Shown here: positions 16,122 through 25,325 of the stretch, in pieces
Layout: each line of letters begins with the position of its first letter
Numbering within the stretch: the first letter of the stretch is position 1
NCBI GenBank assembly: GCA_903918195.1
Contig: CAIXDS010000348.1
Coordinates: 1-51,363, forward strand
DNA length: 51,363 nt
Source of the DNA: an uncultured Acetobacteraceae bacterium
GTDB taxonomy: Bacteria; Pseudomonadota; Alphaproteobacteria; Acetobacterales; Acetobacteraceae
Direction of reading: 5' to 3'
Position numbers and translations under genes: made by a program
The notes under the pieces: generated by a model
What the model was told of the DNA's origin: nothing
The model's database searches: none
The model's input: the letters and a program-made list of their open reading frames with translations, nothing else

Positions 16122-17527
16122 GCCAGCACCGCCAGCCAGCGCGCCGCCTGCCGGGCCACGTTGGCCGGCGCGGTGCCGCCATAGGAGGTGCGCGACGCCA
16201 CCGACGCCTCCACCGTCAGCACGGAAAACACGTCTTCGGTGATGCGCGGCTCCTCCGCCTGCATGTCGGCGAGCGTGAGGCCGGCCAGATCCACCCCCCT
16301 CGCCTCCGCCCGCGCCACCAGCCGGCCGGTGACGTGATGGGCGGTGCGGAACGGCAGCTGCAGCACCCGCACCAGCCAGTCCGCCAGATCGGTTGCGGTG
16401 GCGAAACCCGAGCCGGCGAAGGCCCGCAGGCGCGCCGTGTCGGGCGTCATGTCACGCACCATGCCGGCGATGGCCGCGAGCGACAGCGCCCAGGCTTCGG
16501 CGGCGTCGAACACCGGCTCCTTGTCCTCCTGCATGTCCTTCGCGTAGGCCAGCGGCAGGCCCTTCATCACCGTCAGCAGGCCGACCAGCGCCCCGTTGAC
16601 CCGCCCGGTTTTCGCCCGCACCAGCTCGGCCGCGTCCGGGTTGCGCTTCTGCGGCATGATCGAGCTGCCGGTGGTGAACGCGTCCGACAGCCGGACGAAG
16701 CCGAACGGCGCGCTGCACCAGATGACGATCTCCTCCGCCAGACGCGACAGGTGCATGGCGGAAATCGCCGCGGCGGCGAGGAATTCCAGGGCAAAATCGC
16801 GGTCCGACACGGCGTCGAGCGAATTGGCGGCAGGGCGGTCGAAGCCCAGCGCCGCGGCGGTGGCGTCGCGGTCGATCGGGAACGAGGTGCCGGCCAGGGC
16901 CGCCGCGCCGAGCGGACATTCGTTCAGCCGGCGCCTTCCATCCGCCAGCCGGCCGCGGTCGCGGGCGAGCATTTCCACGTAGGCCAGCAGGTGATGGCCG
17001 AAGGTGACCGGCTGCGCCGTCTGCAAATGGGTAAAGCCGGGCATCGGGTCGGCGGCGTGCGCGGCGGCGCGCGTGGCCAGAGCGCGCATCACGTCGGCGA
17101 TCTGCGCGTCCAGCCCGTCGATGGCGTCGCGCACCCAGAGGCGGAAATCGGTCGCCACCTGGTCGTTGCGGCTGCGCCCGGTGTGCAGACGCTTGCCGGC
17201 CTCGCCGATCCGCTCGGTCAGCCGCGCCTCGATGTTCATGTGGATGTCTTCGAGCGCGGTATCGAACGCAAACCGCCCGGCGGCGATTTCGGCGCCGATT
17301 TCGGCCAGCCCGCGGCCGATGTTGTCCGCGTCCGCGGCCGGGATGATGCCCATTCTGGCCAGCATGGCGGCATGCGCCTGCGAGCCCCTGATATCCTGCC
17401 GCCACATCTTGCGGTCGAAGCCGATGGAGGCGTTGATCTCCTGCATCACCGCCGAGGGGCCGGCGGCGAACCGGCCGCCCCATTGCATGTTGGCGTCGGC
17501 GGTCCGGCGGTCGGGCGTGTCGCTCAA
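16118..17527 (-). CDS. argH: Argininosuccinate lyase
   Basis: Last step of arginine biosynthesis: argininosuccinate to arginine and fumarate. The fumarase/aspartase-superfamily signature [12 protein letters not shown] is at about residues 287-298 with the catalytic Ser289; [10 protein letters not shown] and the TAQP motif are also present. Three starts are possible. I prefer TTG at 17527 (469 residues), which has GGGGGAAC about 8 bases upstream. A GTG at 17557 would abut the start of the divergent tlpA-like gene, and an ATG at 17488 would begin directly at MQWGGRF, the first conserved residues. Confidence 0.93.
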   Translation of the reverse strand: MSDTPDRRTADANMQWGGRFAAGPSAVMQEINASIGFDRKMWRQDIRGSQAHAAMLARMGIIPAADADNIGRGLAEIGAEIAAGRFAFDTALEDIHMNIEARLTERIGEAGKRLHTGRSRNDQVATDFRLWVRDAIDGLDAQIADVMRALATRAAAHAADPMPGFTHLQTAQPVTFGHHLLAYVEMLARDRGRLADGRRRLNECPLGAAALAGTSFPIDRDATAAALGFDRPAANSLDAVSDRDFALEFLAAAAISAMHLSRLAEEIVIWCSAPFGFVRLSDAFTTGSSIMPQKRNPDAAELVRAKTGRVNGALVGLLTVMKGLPLAYAKDMQEDKEPVFDAAEAWALSLAAIAGMVRDMTPDTARLRAFAGSGFATATDLADWLVRVLQLPFRTAHHVTGRLVARAEARGVDLAGLTLADMQAEEPRITEDVFSVLTVEASVASRTSYGGTAPANVARQAARWLAVLA

Positions 17528-17557
17528 GACGGGCGTTCCCCCAAGGAGGTGTGTCAC

Positions 17558-18160
17558 ATGCGGCAGGAGGTGCGGCGCCGCGCGCTGGTTTCGATCGGTG
17601 CGACGGCGGGCTGGACCCTAGCGGGTGCGGGACGCCCGGGCAAACCCGCGGCGCAGACCACCCCTGCGCCGGAGGCCGACCCGGCACGGCCCAGCATTGC
17701 GCTGCGCGGCCTCGAGGCGTTGCAGCCCACCGATCCGCCGGCGACGCTGCCCCCGGCCGCGCTGGTCGATGCCGCCGGCACCGCGCACGACATCGCGGAT
17801 TTCGCCGGCACGGGGCTGGTGATCAATTTGTGGGCCACCTGGTGCGTGCCCTGTGTGGCTGAACTGCCGGCGCTGGCCGGGCTGGCGGCGCGGGTGCAGC
17901 CGGCGGGCATTCTGGTGATACCGGCCTCCTCCGACCGCGGCGGCGCGCCGGTGGTGGTGGCGTATTACCGCAAGCACGGCATCGAGGGTTTGCCCGTCTG
18001 GCTCGACCCCAGGGGCGCGGCGGCGCGGGCCTGGGGGGCGCGCGGCATTCCGACCACGCTGATCCTCGATCGCCAGGGGCGCGAGCGCGCCCGGCTGGAA
18101 GGCGCGGCGGACTGGGCGAGCGAGGCGGCGGTGGCGGAGATCCGGCGGCTGGTGGGGTAG
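17558..18160 (+). CDS. TlpA/ResA-like thiol-disulfide oxidoreductase
   Basis: A 200-residue thioredoxin-fold protein with an N-terminal export region ([20 protein letters not shown]; arginines before a hydrophobic stretch) and a Pro/Ala-rich linker to about residue 60. The redox motif Cys96-Val-Pro-Cys99 is in LWATWCVPC, and the cis-Pro is in [14 protein letters not shown]. It is expected to act in the periplasm as a disulfide reductase, for example in cytochrome c maturation, or as part of the TlpA group linked to argH/lysA in alphaproteobacteria. AAGGAGGT lies 7 bases ahead of the ATG. It is divergent from argH. Confidence 0.92.
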   Translation: MRQEVRRRALVSIGATAGWTLAGAGRPGKPAAQTTPAPEADPARPSIALRGLEALQPTDPPATLPPAALVDAAGTAHDIADFAGTGLVINLWATWCVPCVAELPALAGLAARVQPAGILVIPASSDRGGAPVVVAYYRKHGIEGLPVWLDPRGAAARAWGARGIPTTLILDRQGRERARLEGAADWASEAAVAEIRRLVG

Positions 18161-18249
18161 CGGGGCGCGTCGCCCGGCCCCGGCGCATCCTCCGCATGGG
18201 ATGGCGCGGGGGATGGCGGTCGGGGTGTACGAGGGCGTGAAGTGAGGCG

Positions 18250-18918
18250 CTACCAGCCGAGGAAGCTGAATGTGCCCCTTTTCGGGGCGGGCTTGGGGGC
18301 CGGCGGCGGGGGCGGAGGGGCCTCCAGGACCGGATCGGCAACCGACTTTGTCGTTTCCGGCCCGGAGGCCGCCTCGACCGGCGCTTCCAGACGATCGCGC
18401 AACGCGTTTCGATAGCCAATCGAAGTCTCGTCATGCGGCGCGAGCACAACGGCACGCTCCGCTGCCGCAAGGGCCTCCTCGGTCCGTCCAAGCCGTGCCA
18501 GCACGTCGGCCAGCATCGCGGGCACCCGGGCATCGCCCGATTGCAGACGCTCGGCCTTGGTGAGGGCTGCCTCGGCCCGCTCAAGACGTTCTGCTGCAGA
18601 CAGGAGGTAGGAAAGATGCATTTGCGCGTGAAAATCGTCCGGCATCAGCGCGGCTGCCCGCTCGGCGGCATCAAGAGCTTCGGCACCCCGACCTGCACGG
18701 GCATACGCGTGACTCAGACCGAATAGTAAACCAGCATCGTCTGTTGTCTGATCCAGCCCTTCCCGGAACACCTCGATCGCGCGATCCGCCTGTCCGATCG
18801 ACAGCAACAAACCGCCAAATTGACCGCGAAGCTGCACGTCATTTGGCCGCGCCGCGAGTGCGGCCTCGGCCGTTACCAATGGGTCTGTAAGCGACTCCGT
18901 CTCGGGCACCTGTCTCAT
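18250..18918 (-). CDS. Tetratricopeptide-repeat protein
   Basis: A 222-residue protein made of about five TPR helical pairs at residues 10-165 (for example PNDVQLRGQFGGLLLSIGQA, DAGLLFGLSHAYARAGRGAE and DARVPAMLADVLARLGRTEE). The C-terminal part is a Pro-rich low-complexity tail (PPPPPPAPKPAPKRG) ending FSFLGW. There is no signal peptide, so it is probably cytoplasmic. TPR units mediate protein contacts; no partner is identified. It sits at the edge of the glycan segment, next to a protein that also carries TPRs, so a role with those glycosyltransferases is possible but not shown. Confidence 0.85.
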   Translation of the reverse strand: MRQVPETESLTDPLVTAEAALAARPNDVQLRGQFGGLLLSIGQADRAIEVFREGLDQTTDDAGLLFGLSHAYARAGRGAEALDAAERAAALMPDDFHAQMHLSYLLSAAERLERAEAALTKAERLQSGDARVPAMLADVLARLGRTEEALAAAERAVVLAPHDETSIGYRNALRDRLEAPVEAASGPETTKSVADPVLEAPPPPPPAPKPAPKRGTFSFLGW

Positions 18919-19336
18919 CCTGCTGCTGAACTCAAGGTCCGAAAACTACTTTGACTAAGAAACTTTATAGCACTCCTCGATCACAACGCAATAGGCCCCT
19001 ACGTCTCCCGACTGGCTCGACCGTGTTCGCCATGATGGGCGGCCTATCATCGTCTGCGGGTTTTCGCCAACTGGCGCACCCCAAAAACGATTCCGCTTTC
19101 GATCCGACATTCGAGCATGGCGGCATGACGGTCCGGCAGGCTCTTTCTCGGTCCGGCGCTGGGCGTGCCGCCCCTGGCTGTCCGAACAAACCATCCAAAC
19201 CAGCCGGTTCGATGCAGCGGGTGTCTTTCCACCGCTTGCAATTGGGTCTTTGCGGGCGCAATTGAAGCCCTCAACCGGTCGGGCTTGGCGCGGCCGGGCG
19301 GCAGCGGCGCGTTGTCGATCTGGGGCGAGAACGGCG
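18919..19336. other. Low-GC intergenic region at the start of the glycan segment
   Basis: About 420 bases with no recognisable gene. Two overlapping reading frames of about 100 codons (18951-19265 plus; 18965-19261 minus) are open, but neither gives a known family, shows a convincing ribosome-binding site, or has composition typical of the neighbours. The GC content is clearly lower than in the flanking core genes. The region may hold the promoters of the TPR gene (minus) and the GT90 gene (plus). Confidence 0.5.
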
Positions 19337-20419
19337 ATGATAGAAACGAATGAATACCACGTGCCGGCAGATCGCCGCGATGCAATGCTGCAGGCTTGGT
19401 GCTTCGAACAAATGGCGCCGTGGCTTCGCGTCAGGCTGTCCGACGAGAGTGTCCTGGCTGAGTTCCACCGACTCAACGCGACCGAACCGAACGTATTTCT
19501 TTTCTCGGTTGCCCATGGCAGCGTCAGCTTGCGGGATAAGCCGGCCTCGGCTCGTCCCGTATTGTACCAACATTCGCTCGCACGGGCCGTTATCTATAGG
19601 GACTTCCTTGCTCGTGCCATTCAGTACGGCGGCAGCGATCTGACCACGGACCTCGCTGTCTTTGTCGGCGATTCAGCCCTTGAAGCATCGCACGTGCCCG
19701 TCTTTGCGTTTCAGAAGCCAGCCGGGAACACCAGCATTCTGCTGCCTGACCCCGACTTGCTGAGTGGTCACTGCTACGCTGACCGCGGGCAAGGCGATTC
19801 GACGGCGTACGACGCCAAGCAGCTTGCTGCCATATTTGTGGGTGCTACGACTGGTGGGTTGGTTACGGCCGAGGCTGTCAACCGCCTTTCGCTGCCGCGG
19901 CTCCGTTCGGCCTGCTTTTTTCGCGGACATCCTGGTGTTGTCTTCCGGCTGCCGAGATTGGTCCAATACGACTCTCCCGAAACCGAGGCCCTGCTGCGCG
20001 GTTTGGGCTTCGGCGACGGCTTGTTGGTGCCCTGGGAGGACCAGCTACGCTATCGGTTTCTCCTTTCCATGGATGGGAACGGTGCGACCTGTTCGCGCGT
20101 GGCCCGTGCGCTGGCCAGCAACAGTGTGTTACTTAAGTATAGTTCGCCTCACCAATTGTATTACTTCAGTGGTCTTCAGCCTTGGCTGCATTTCTTGCCG
20201 ATCGACGATGACCAGGATGTGATCCAAATCCTGGAGATGGAAGAGCGTGGCCCCGGTTTGTTTTCCTCCTCTGCTGTTGCCGGCAGACAATTTGCCGAAA
20301 CATTTCTTATCCGGGAAGCTGTGCTGCGTTACACAGCAGCGTTGCTTCATCTGTACACGACGGTTTTTTGGAATAAAGCTGTGAGAAGGGTCGAGCCGTC
20401 GGAACCAACTCCGGCCTAG
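19337..20419 (+). CDS. GT90/CAP10-family glycosyltransferase (LpsA-like)
   Basis: A 360-residue protein. The second half matches the CAP10/GT90 fold used by bacterial LPS-modifying enzymes and fungal capsule xylosyltransferases: FVGATTGG and RSACFFRGHP, then WEDQLRYRFLLSMDGNGATC (about 230-250), where the D-G-N/x-G motif of the family lies, followed by SNSVLLKYSSPHQLYY and LQPWLHFLPIDDDQDV, the conserved P-W-x-H-x-x-P stretch. The enzyme probably transfers a sugar to a surface glycan; donor and acceptor are unknown. The ATG at 19337 begins MIETNEYHV; an upstream in-frame start at 19250 adds an Arg-rich tail with no RBS. GC is lower than in core genes, consistent with horizontal gain. Confidence 0.82.
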   Translation: MIETNEYHVPADRRDAMLQAWCFEQMAPWLRVRLSDESVLAEFHRLNATEPNVFLFSVAHGSVSLRDKPASARPVLYQHSLARAVIYRDFLARAIQYGGSDLTTDLAVFVGDSALEASHVPVFAFQKPAGNTSILLPDPDLLSGHCYADRGQGDSTAYDAKQLAAIFVGATTGGLVTAEAVNRLSLPRLRSACFFRGHPGVVFRLPRLVQYDSPETEALLRGLGFGDGLLVPWEDQLRYRFLLSMDGNGATCSRVARALASNSVLLKYSSPHQLYYFSGLQPWLHFLPIDDDQDVIQILEMEERGPGLFSSSAVAGRQFAETFLIREAVLRYTAALLHLYTTVFWNKAVRRVEPSEPTPA

Positions 20420-20467
20420 CGTTTCCGGCATGGTTTGCATTATAGCTGCTTGCTATAACTTGGACGA

Positions 20468-20893
20468 ATGTCAATGCCTTACAATGATGGTATCAAGCTT
20501 GCGGATGAACTGAAGGGGCGGACGTTCCGGTTCGGCCGCGTGGACGGCACGACGATCGGAGAGCTAACGTTGATGCCCAACGGCGCGATATCCGGTTACA
20601 AAAACCGGAATGAAAGTTCTTGGTCGGTTAAAGACGGAAAACTGTTGTTTCATGACACCGAACATTCCGTTACCACGATCTTTAACGAAGTCCGCCAAGA
20701 CGGATCCGCCTATGTTCTTTATGGCGACTATGTTCTTCAAGGAGAAGGGCCGTGGCATATACTTACCGAAATTGCAAGAGCGCCACATGAGAGCGTAATT
20801 ACTCAACTGATGTCTGAACTATACGGCGATGACGGCCTTTTTGTTATGCTGATGCAGGTTATACGGACGACGGTTATCCACATACGAATTTGA
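20468..20893 (+). CDS. N-terminal part of a split protein: small beta-rich domain
   Basis: The frame encodes 141 residues. Residues 10-105 look like a small beta-rich module (DGTTIGELTLMPNGAISGYK, NESSWSVKDGKLLFHD, TTIFNEV, YVLYGDYVLQ). From about residue 125 the frame (GLFVMLMQVIRTTVIHIRI) loses protein-like character, while the -1 frame becomes coding and runs straight into the methyltransferase at 20890. I infer that the two were one gene of about 350 codons and that a one-base loss in the T5 run at 20838-20842 (or programmed slippage there) separates them. GC is about 50 percent, among the lowest in the window. The beta module itself has no function I can name. Confidence 0.6.
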   Translation: MSMPYNDGIKLADELKGRTFRFGRVDGTTIGELTLMPNGAISGYKNRNESSWSVKDGKLLFHDTEHSVTTIFNEVRQDGSAYVLYGDYVLQGEGPWHILTEIARAPHESVITQLMSELYGDDGLFVMLMQVIRTTVIHIRI

Positions 20894-21528
20894 TACATGA
20901 TGTCGTCACAAGCGTACTCGATATTGTCAGGCCAAAATTTTGGCTCGAGCTCGGATCGATGGTGGGTGGCTCCGCGATCCGTGTCGCTGACATCGTCAAG
21001 GCTCAATCAGCAGCAACCGAAATCGTCTGCATCGATCCTTTCACCGGCGATGTCAATATGTGGGCGTGGGAGCAGCCCAGGAAAAGGGCTAACGAATGGC
21101 AATTTCTGCGCTTAGAACGCGGCAGGCCTACGATCTACGACCGGTTCTTGGCCAACGTATCTGCCGCCGGGCATGCTGACATCATTCTTCCAATTGCGGC
21201 AACATCCATCGTTGGAATCAAGCTGCTGCATCGCCTTGCCTGTGAACAGCGGCTTTCGTCATTTCCTACTGTCATTTACCTCGATAGCGCGCATGAACCG
21301 GACGAAACTTTTCTCGAACTTCAGAACTGCTGGGGCTTGTTAGCGCCTGGTGGTGTTCTAATGGGCGATGACTGGGGTTGGGATTCAGTCAGAAACGATG
21401 TGCTTCGCTTTGCCAAGACCGTACATATAAACCGTGACGGATGCCAACAACTAGTCGAGCGGAATAAACAATTTACTGAACAGGAAGGAATACTGCTAGA
21501 TCGGGGGCAGTGGTTACTCGTGAAATAG
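20890..21528 (+). CDS. Class I SAM-dependent methyltransferase domain (downstream part of the split locus)
   Basis: The frame gives 212 residues from a TTG at 20890, but coding sequence in this frame extends upstream to a stop at 20830-20832 (CYADAGYTDDGYPHTN reads as protein), so the TTG is probably not a natural start. The fold is of the CmcI/Methyltransf_24 type: SAM motif LELGSMVGGSAIRVADIV at 19-36, Asp in VCIDPFTGD, then IYLDSAHEPDETFLELQNCW and LLAPGGVLMGDDWGWDSV, which matches the D-x-x-H and GG-x-x-x-x-DD pattern. It may O- or N-methylate a glycan. See the preceding entry for the proposed frameshift. Confidence 0.68.
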   Translation: MIHDVVTSVLDIVRPKFWLELGSMVGGSAIRVADIVKAQSAATEIVCIDPFTGDVNMWAWEQPRKRANEWQFLRLERGRPTIYDRFLANVSAAGHADIILPIAATSIVGIKLLHRLACEQRLSSFPTVIYLDSAHEPDETFLELQNCWGLLAPGGVLMGDDWGWDSVRNDVLRFAKTVHINRDGCQQLVERNKQFTEQEGILLDRGQWLLVK

Positions 21529-21705
21529 GAACTATCCCTAATTTCGAGGGCGAGGGAATGATTTTTGGCGTGACCTGGGCCGTCTTGGATCGCTTCTCGA
21601 GTCCCTCGACTCTTCGCCTTTCAAGGCCCCTCGGCCCCCGTTTCGAGACAAACCTCTCGGGAAACCACCATAGCTGGCCGGTTTCAAGGAGTCGGCGCAA
21701 GCATT

Positions 21706-22524
21706 TCACAGCGACGATCGAGCGACCAGAACGGGCAGCTCATGCACCCTCAGGTATGGATTTTCCACGCGTTTCTGGTGCATGAAAAGAGAGAACAACC
21801 GCTCGGAAACGTATCCGTAGAGCCGCTGCGACCGGATGGCGAGTACGTCACGCATCTCGAACAAAATGCCGAAACAGAACGACATGTATTCCGCATAGAG
21901 ATCCGCCCGCATGATGTACATATTACGGAAATGTGAATTTCTGAGCGAGAAATCGATGAAACATTCGCGATCGGCGAAATAGGGGCTGGCACGCACGAGC
22001 CGGACAATTTCGGGCCACAATGCGGGATCGTGGCAAAGCCGCCACTGGTCATCGATGGGCAACCGGTCGCCGCAGGTAGTCACTATGTCAAGGCCGGCGA
22101 TCCAAGTCTTCACGCGTGCGACTTCGGCCGGAGTGAGATGTTTGCGGACGCCGAAATAGTCGGCCATAATGCTATCATCAACAACCAGCGCCCAGGCCGG
22201 ATTCGCATGGTAATGCCGGCGAAGCGCGAGCAACGGCGGCATGAGCGATTGGGCAGTTCGCGCATCCAGTGGGTCAATTAGAAAAGGCCGTCGATAATGC
22301 TCAAAGCCGATATAATCAAATTCAGAGATCCTGTTCTTCCAGATAAAATACTGATGGCGAAGTTCTGAGAAATCGTTGTCGTCAGCGATGTTGATGCCCG
22401 CAATATCGGTTTCCGCCCCCGACCCGTCGGGTACTTCTATTCCCGAAACCAAGGTCTGAAATATCTCCGTGGATAGTACATATGAAGGAAGCACGTGGTG
22501 GCAGGAGAAGATTTTCAGACGCAT
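21706..22524 (-). CDS. DUF4422 protein (capsular/surface glycan glycosyltransferase-like)
   Basis: A 272-residue protein. GFEHYRRP at residues 73-80 is the hallmark of DUF4422, a family with a GT-A-like fold found in capsule and O-antigen clusters. NMYIMRADLYAEYMSFCFGI at about 200-219 and the Arg/Tyr-rich C-terminal part (GYVSERLFSLFMHQKRVENP) also match. Probably a glycosyltransferase; specificity unknown. There is no signal peptide or membrane helix. The ATG is at 22524, about 104 bases from the end of the trimodular gene on the same strand, so the two may share a transcript. Confidence 0.82.
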   Translation of the reverse strand: MRLKIFSCHHVLPSYVLSTEIFQTLVSGIEVPDGSGAETDIAGINIADDNDFSELRHQYFIWKNRISEFDYIGFEHYRRPFLIDPLDARTAQSLMPPLLALRRHYHANPAWALVVDDSIMADYFGVRKHLTPAEVARVKTWIAGLDIVTTCGDRLPIDDQWRLCHDPALWPEIVRLVRASPYFADRECFIDFSLRNSHFRNMYIMRADLYAEYMSFCFGILFEMRDVLAIRSQRLYGYVSERLFSLFMHQKRVENPYLRVHELPVLVARSSL

Positions 22525-22628
22525 ATCGCACCCTGGAATTGCCGGACCAAATGGATCGGACCGAATGCTTCCCGGTGCGAACGCAGCGCCAGGACGGTCC
22601 TATCTCGCGAACAGCGAGTCACGCCAGA

Positions 22629-25325
22629 CTAGCCTGTTGTCGTCCGCGGGCAATCAGCCCATTGTGCATCATGCGCGTCAAATCCGGCGTTGAGCGACTC
22701 GCTTTCCAGAACCTGTAGCACGACACGTCGAACCTGTGCGCAATCCATGGCGAAATCGGCACGATCCTTGTGCGCCCGCCAGTCGCGCCACACCCCATCG
22801 GCCGGCGCAACATAGGTGATAGGTTGCCGCTTGAGCCGGCCGATGCGGCTCTGGTACCAGTTAATTCGGTTCAGCCCGATCACCCTGGTGCCTGGCGGTG
22901 AGAAAATCGTATTGTGGAGCGCTGAGCTATACTCGCCGGCCACGATTTCCGCCTGCGCGAAAGCCCGGATTTGTTCCTGGATCGAAAGTTCCTGCGGATG
23001 CAGGATTTCAAAGCCAAGAGCAGCGAAAAGCGCCTCTATTTCGTCCTCATTCACAATGGAATGCCAACCGGTGGAGACGCGCCGCCGCGACACATAGAGG
23101 CGCCGCCGGGCAAGATGCGTTCCGTCCGCCCCCACGGGTGGAACGCCGGCCGCGCGAGCCACATACTCGAACGCTAGATTGAGGGCGGGATGAAAATTGT
23201 GCTCGGTATGCATCATCGACGCGAGTACGAAGCTCGGCGCCTCCACCACCTCACGATTAGCATCATAGAATTGGAGACTATTGCGATCAATTAAGAGATC
23301 GACGAATGCCCGTGCCCATGGTGCCAGGGTCGTCGGCACCAGGACCGGATACACGTCGCCGCACTCCTTCAGGACATGCCACAGATAAAGTTTAGGAAGC
23401 ATTTCGAGTAAGAAATGACCATAAACCAGATTCGGATGGAACGGGCAGAAGCAGGGCATGTCCAGCCGCCTGACTGGCGCGTCGGAATCGTAGAACGAAC
23501 CCGTCCACACATCCGGCAGTCGTGAGCCGCCAGGCTGCAGGTGAGGCCGGAGATATGGCGGCAACACATCGTCCTTGTAGAAAATTTCGTCGCCGCGCCG
23601 GAACAGGCCTATGCCGCACAGCCGAAATCCGGACAGGGAATATACCGCGACTGCCGGCGGCATCGAATATTCGTAATGTTCGTCGCGAATCTCCGCAGGC
23701 ATGCTGGCTTCGTTCATCAGCGGCAGCTGCGCCGGGGGCATTAGCGGTGCAAACAGGATGACCCGGCCCGCATCCCCACTGCGCGCGAACAATGCGGGTT
23801 CCGGCGTGGCCGAAGCGGGGGGGGCTGGTTCGACCAGCGGAGCGTCTCCTGGCACGGCTGCGATTCCCATCCCTCGGAACAAGGCAGCTATGGTGGCACT
23901 GTCGCCGGGGGCCAGAGCGACGGCCTCGCGCGCGACGGCCAGCGCCTCGTCCTGCCTTAGCTGGCGCGCCAGGACCTCTGCCAGCAACGTGAGTGTCCGA
24001 ACCCGCGGTGCGCCGATCTCGAGTGCGCGCCGATACATACCCTCCGCCGCTGCATCGTCGCCTGCACATACGAACAGGTTGCCGCGGTGCAGATGGATAT
24101 CGGCATTCATCGGATCGGCATCCAGGACGCCTCCCAGCAGGGCGGCAGCATCGGCGCTGCGTCCCAGCCGGTGCAGTGTGAAACTGCCGAGATGGCGGGC
24201 CGGGATGTCGTCCGGATCGAGCTCGAGCGCGCGCTGGTAAGACTCCCAGGACAGATCGAACGCGTGCTGATGGTATTGGATTTGACCGAGTTGCACGTAC
24301 CCGCGCACGTTGCACGGATCGACCTGAAGCGCCCGGCGGGCCGCTTCGACGGCTTCGTCGTGACGTCCAAGTGTCGTCAGCGCACGGCTCAGCCCGAGCA
24401 GTCCAGGCACCGAATTTGGGGCAACGTCCAGACCGGCCTGGAGGTCGGCCAGGGCTTTCTGCGTCGCGCCGGTCCGCTCCAGGTGCAAACCGCGGGCGAG
24501 CGCGTGATTGAACTTGTACTGCATGTAGCGACGACAGTATTCTACAAAAGTAAATGGTCCGTCAGCCTGCAGCGGATAAAGATAATCCGCTCCTCCGTAT
24601 TCCAGTCCGAAGTGACGGGCAACCGATGGGTGAATCGGCAGCGAGTCATCGGAAAGTGGGTTAACGCGAAGATACCGGTTCATCCGTTCGATGCCGGCCT
24701 CATCCTCGGAGAAGCTCCTGAACACAGCCGTCGCGAGCAGTTTCAGCAGCGGAAGGTTCGGACGGCACGGCGAGTTGAACAGACGCTCGGATCGAAACGC
24801 GGACTCGATTGGAGGGGCCATCCGAATATCAGCGGCAGTGTCGCGGCTGCGCTGCGCGGCGATGTCGAATTCGAAGATTCGGTCCAGATCCCGTATTGAA
24901 GCCACATCCATCTGGAGATAACTCTGGACGGCCACGCCAGGGTCGACGAACGCCTGGATCTGCTGGTTCAGCCAGGTGTCGCCCTGCTCCGAGGGGTAGG
25001 GTCCGTCGGGCAGTTCCGGATGAAGTGGCGAGTTATGAATATGGGCATGGCCGGAAAACGGCCAGAGGCACCGCTGTGCGACAAGCGGGAATCTGACCCG
25101 TCGGACGCTCGTGGGGGCATTGTCGATGTGCCCCTTCTGTTGCCAATCGAAGACCTGCTCGACCAGCAGATCGGCCTGGTCGATGACACGACGTTGTTGC
25201 TGAGATAATTCCACCGTCGAGCTAATCCAACTCGATACGTCATGCTGCCGGTCGCAAAAGAAACGATCAAACAGAACTGAAAGCGCCTGCGCCTGAAAAT
25301 TTCCAACGAATACAATGCGCGCCAT
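22629..25325 (-). CDS. Trimodular WcbI-TPR-GT61 glycan biosynthesis protein
   Basis: An 898-residue protein with three modules. Residues 1 to about 270 resemble WcbI-type polysaccharide biosynthesis proteins (VGNFQAQALSVLF at the start, HIHNSPLHPEL and SLPIHPSVARHFGLEY later); the family-typical Cys in GNCQA is Phe10 here. Residues 280-485 form about six TPRs (for example ARHLGSFTLHRLGRSADAAA). After a Pro/Ala linker (490-520), residues 555-850 are a GT61/DUF563 glycosyltransferase: VYGHFLLEMLPKLYLW at 634-649, RRLYVSRRRV at 741-750, NEDEIEALFAALGFEILHPQ at 759-778, and SALHNTIFSPPGTRVIGLNR at 801-820. The start at 25325 has AAGG at 9 bases. It probably modifies and transfers sugars on a surface glycan; the combination is inferred from motifs only. 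Confidence 0.82.
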   Translation of the reverse strand: MARIVFVGNFQAQALSVLFDRFFCDRQHDVSSWISSTVELSQQQRRVIDQADLLVEQVFDWQQKGHIDNAPTSVRRVRFPLVAQRCLWPFSGHAHIHNSPLHPELPDGPYPSEQGDTWLNQQIQAFVDPGVAVQSYLQMDVASIRDLDRIFEFDIAAQRSRDTAADIRMAPPIESAFRSERLFNSPCRPNLPLLKLLATAVFRSFSEDEAGIERMNRYLRVNPLSDDSLPIHPSVARHFGLEYGGADYLYPLQADGPFTFVEYCRRYMQYKFNHALARGLHLERTGATQKALADLQAGLDVAPNSVPGLLGLSRALTTLGRHDEAVEAARRALQVDPCNVRGYVQLGQIQYHQHAFDLSWESYQRALELDPDDIPARHLGSFTLHRLGRSADAAALLGGVLDADPMNADIHLHRGNLFVCAGDDAAAEGMYRRALEIGAPRVRTLTLLAEVLARQLRQDEALAVAREAVALAPGDSATIAALFRGMGIAAVPGDAPLVEPAPPASATPEPALFARSGDAGRVILFAPLMPPAQLPLMNEASMPAEIRDEHYEYSMPPAVAVYSLSGFRLCGIGLFRRGDEIFYKDDVLPPYLRPHLQPGGSRLPDVWTGSFYDSDAPVRRLDMPCFCPFHPNLVYGHFLLEMLPKLYLWHVLKECGDVYPVLVPTTLAPWARAFVDLLIDRNSLQFYDANREVVEAPSFVLASMMHTEHNFHPALNLAFEYVARAAGVPPVGADGTHLARRRLYVSRRRVSTGWHSIVNEDEIEALFAALGFEILHPQELSIQEQIRAFAQAEIVAGEYSSALHNTIFSPPGTRVIGLNRINWYQSRIGRLKRQPITYVAPADGVWRDWRAHKDRADFAMDCAQVRRVVLQVLESESLNAGFDAHDAQWADCPRTTTG

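Noticed and set aside
18951..19265. Possible 104-residue gene at the island's left edge
   Set aside because: No family, no ribosome-binding site, and an equally long frame overlaps on the other strand; treated as intergenic.
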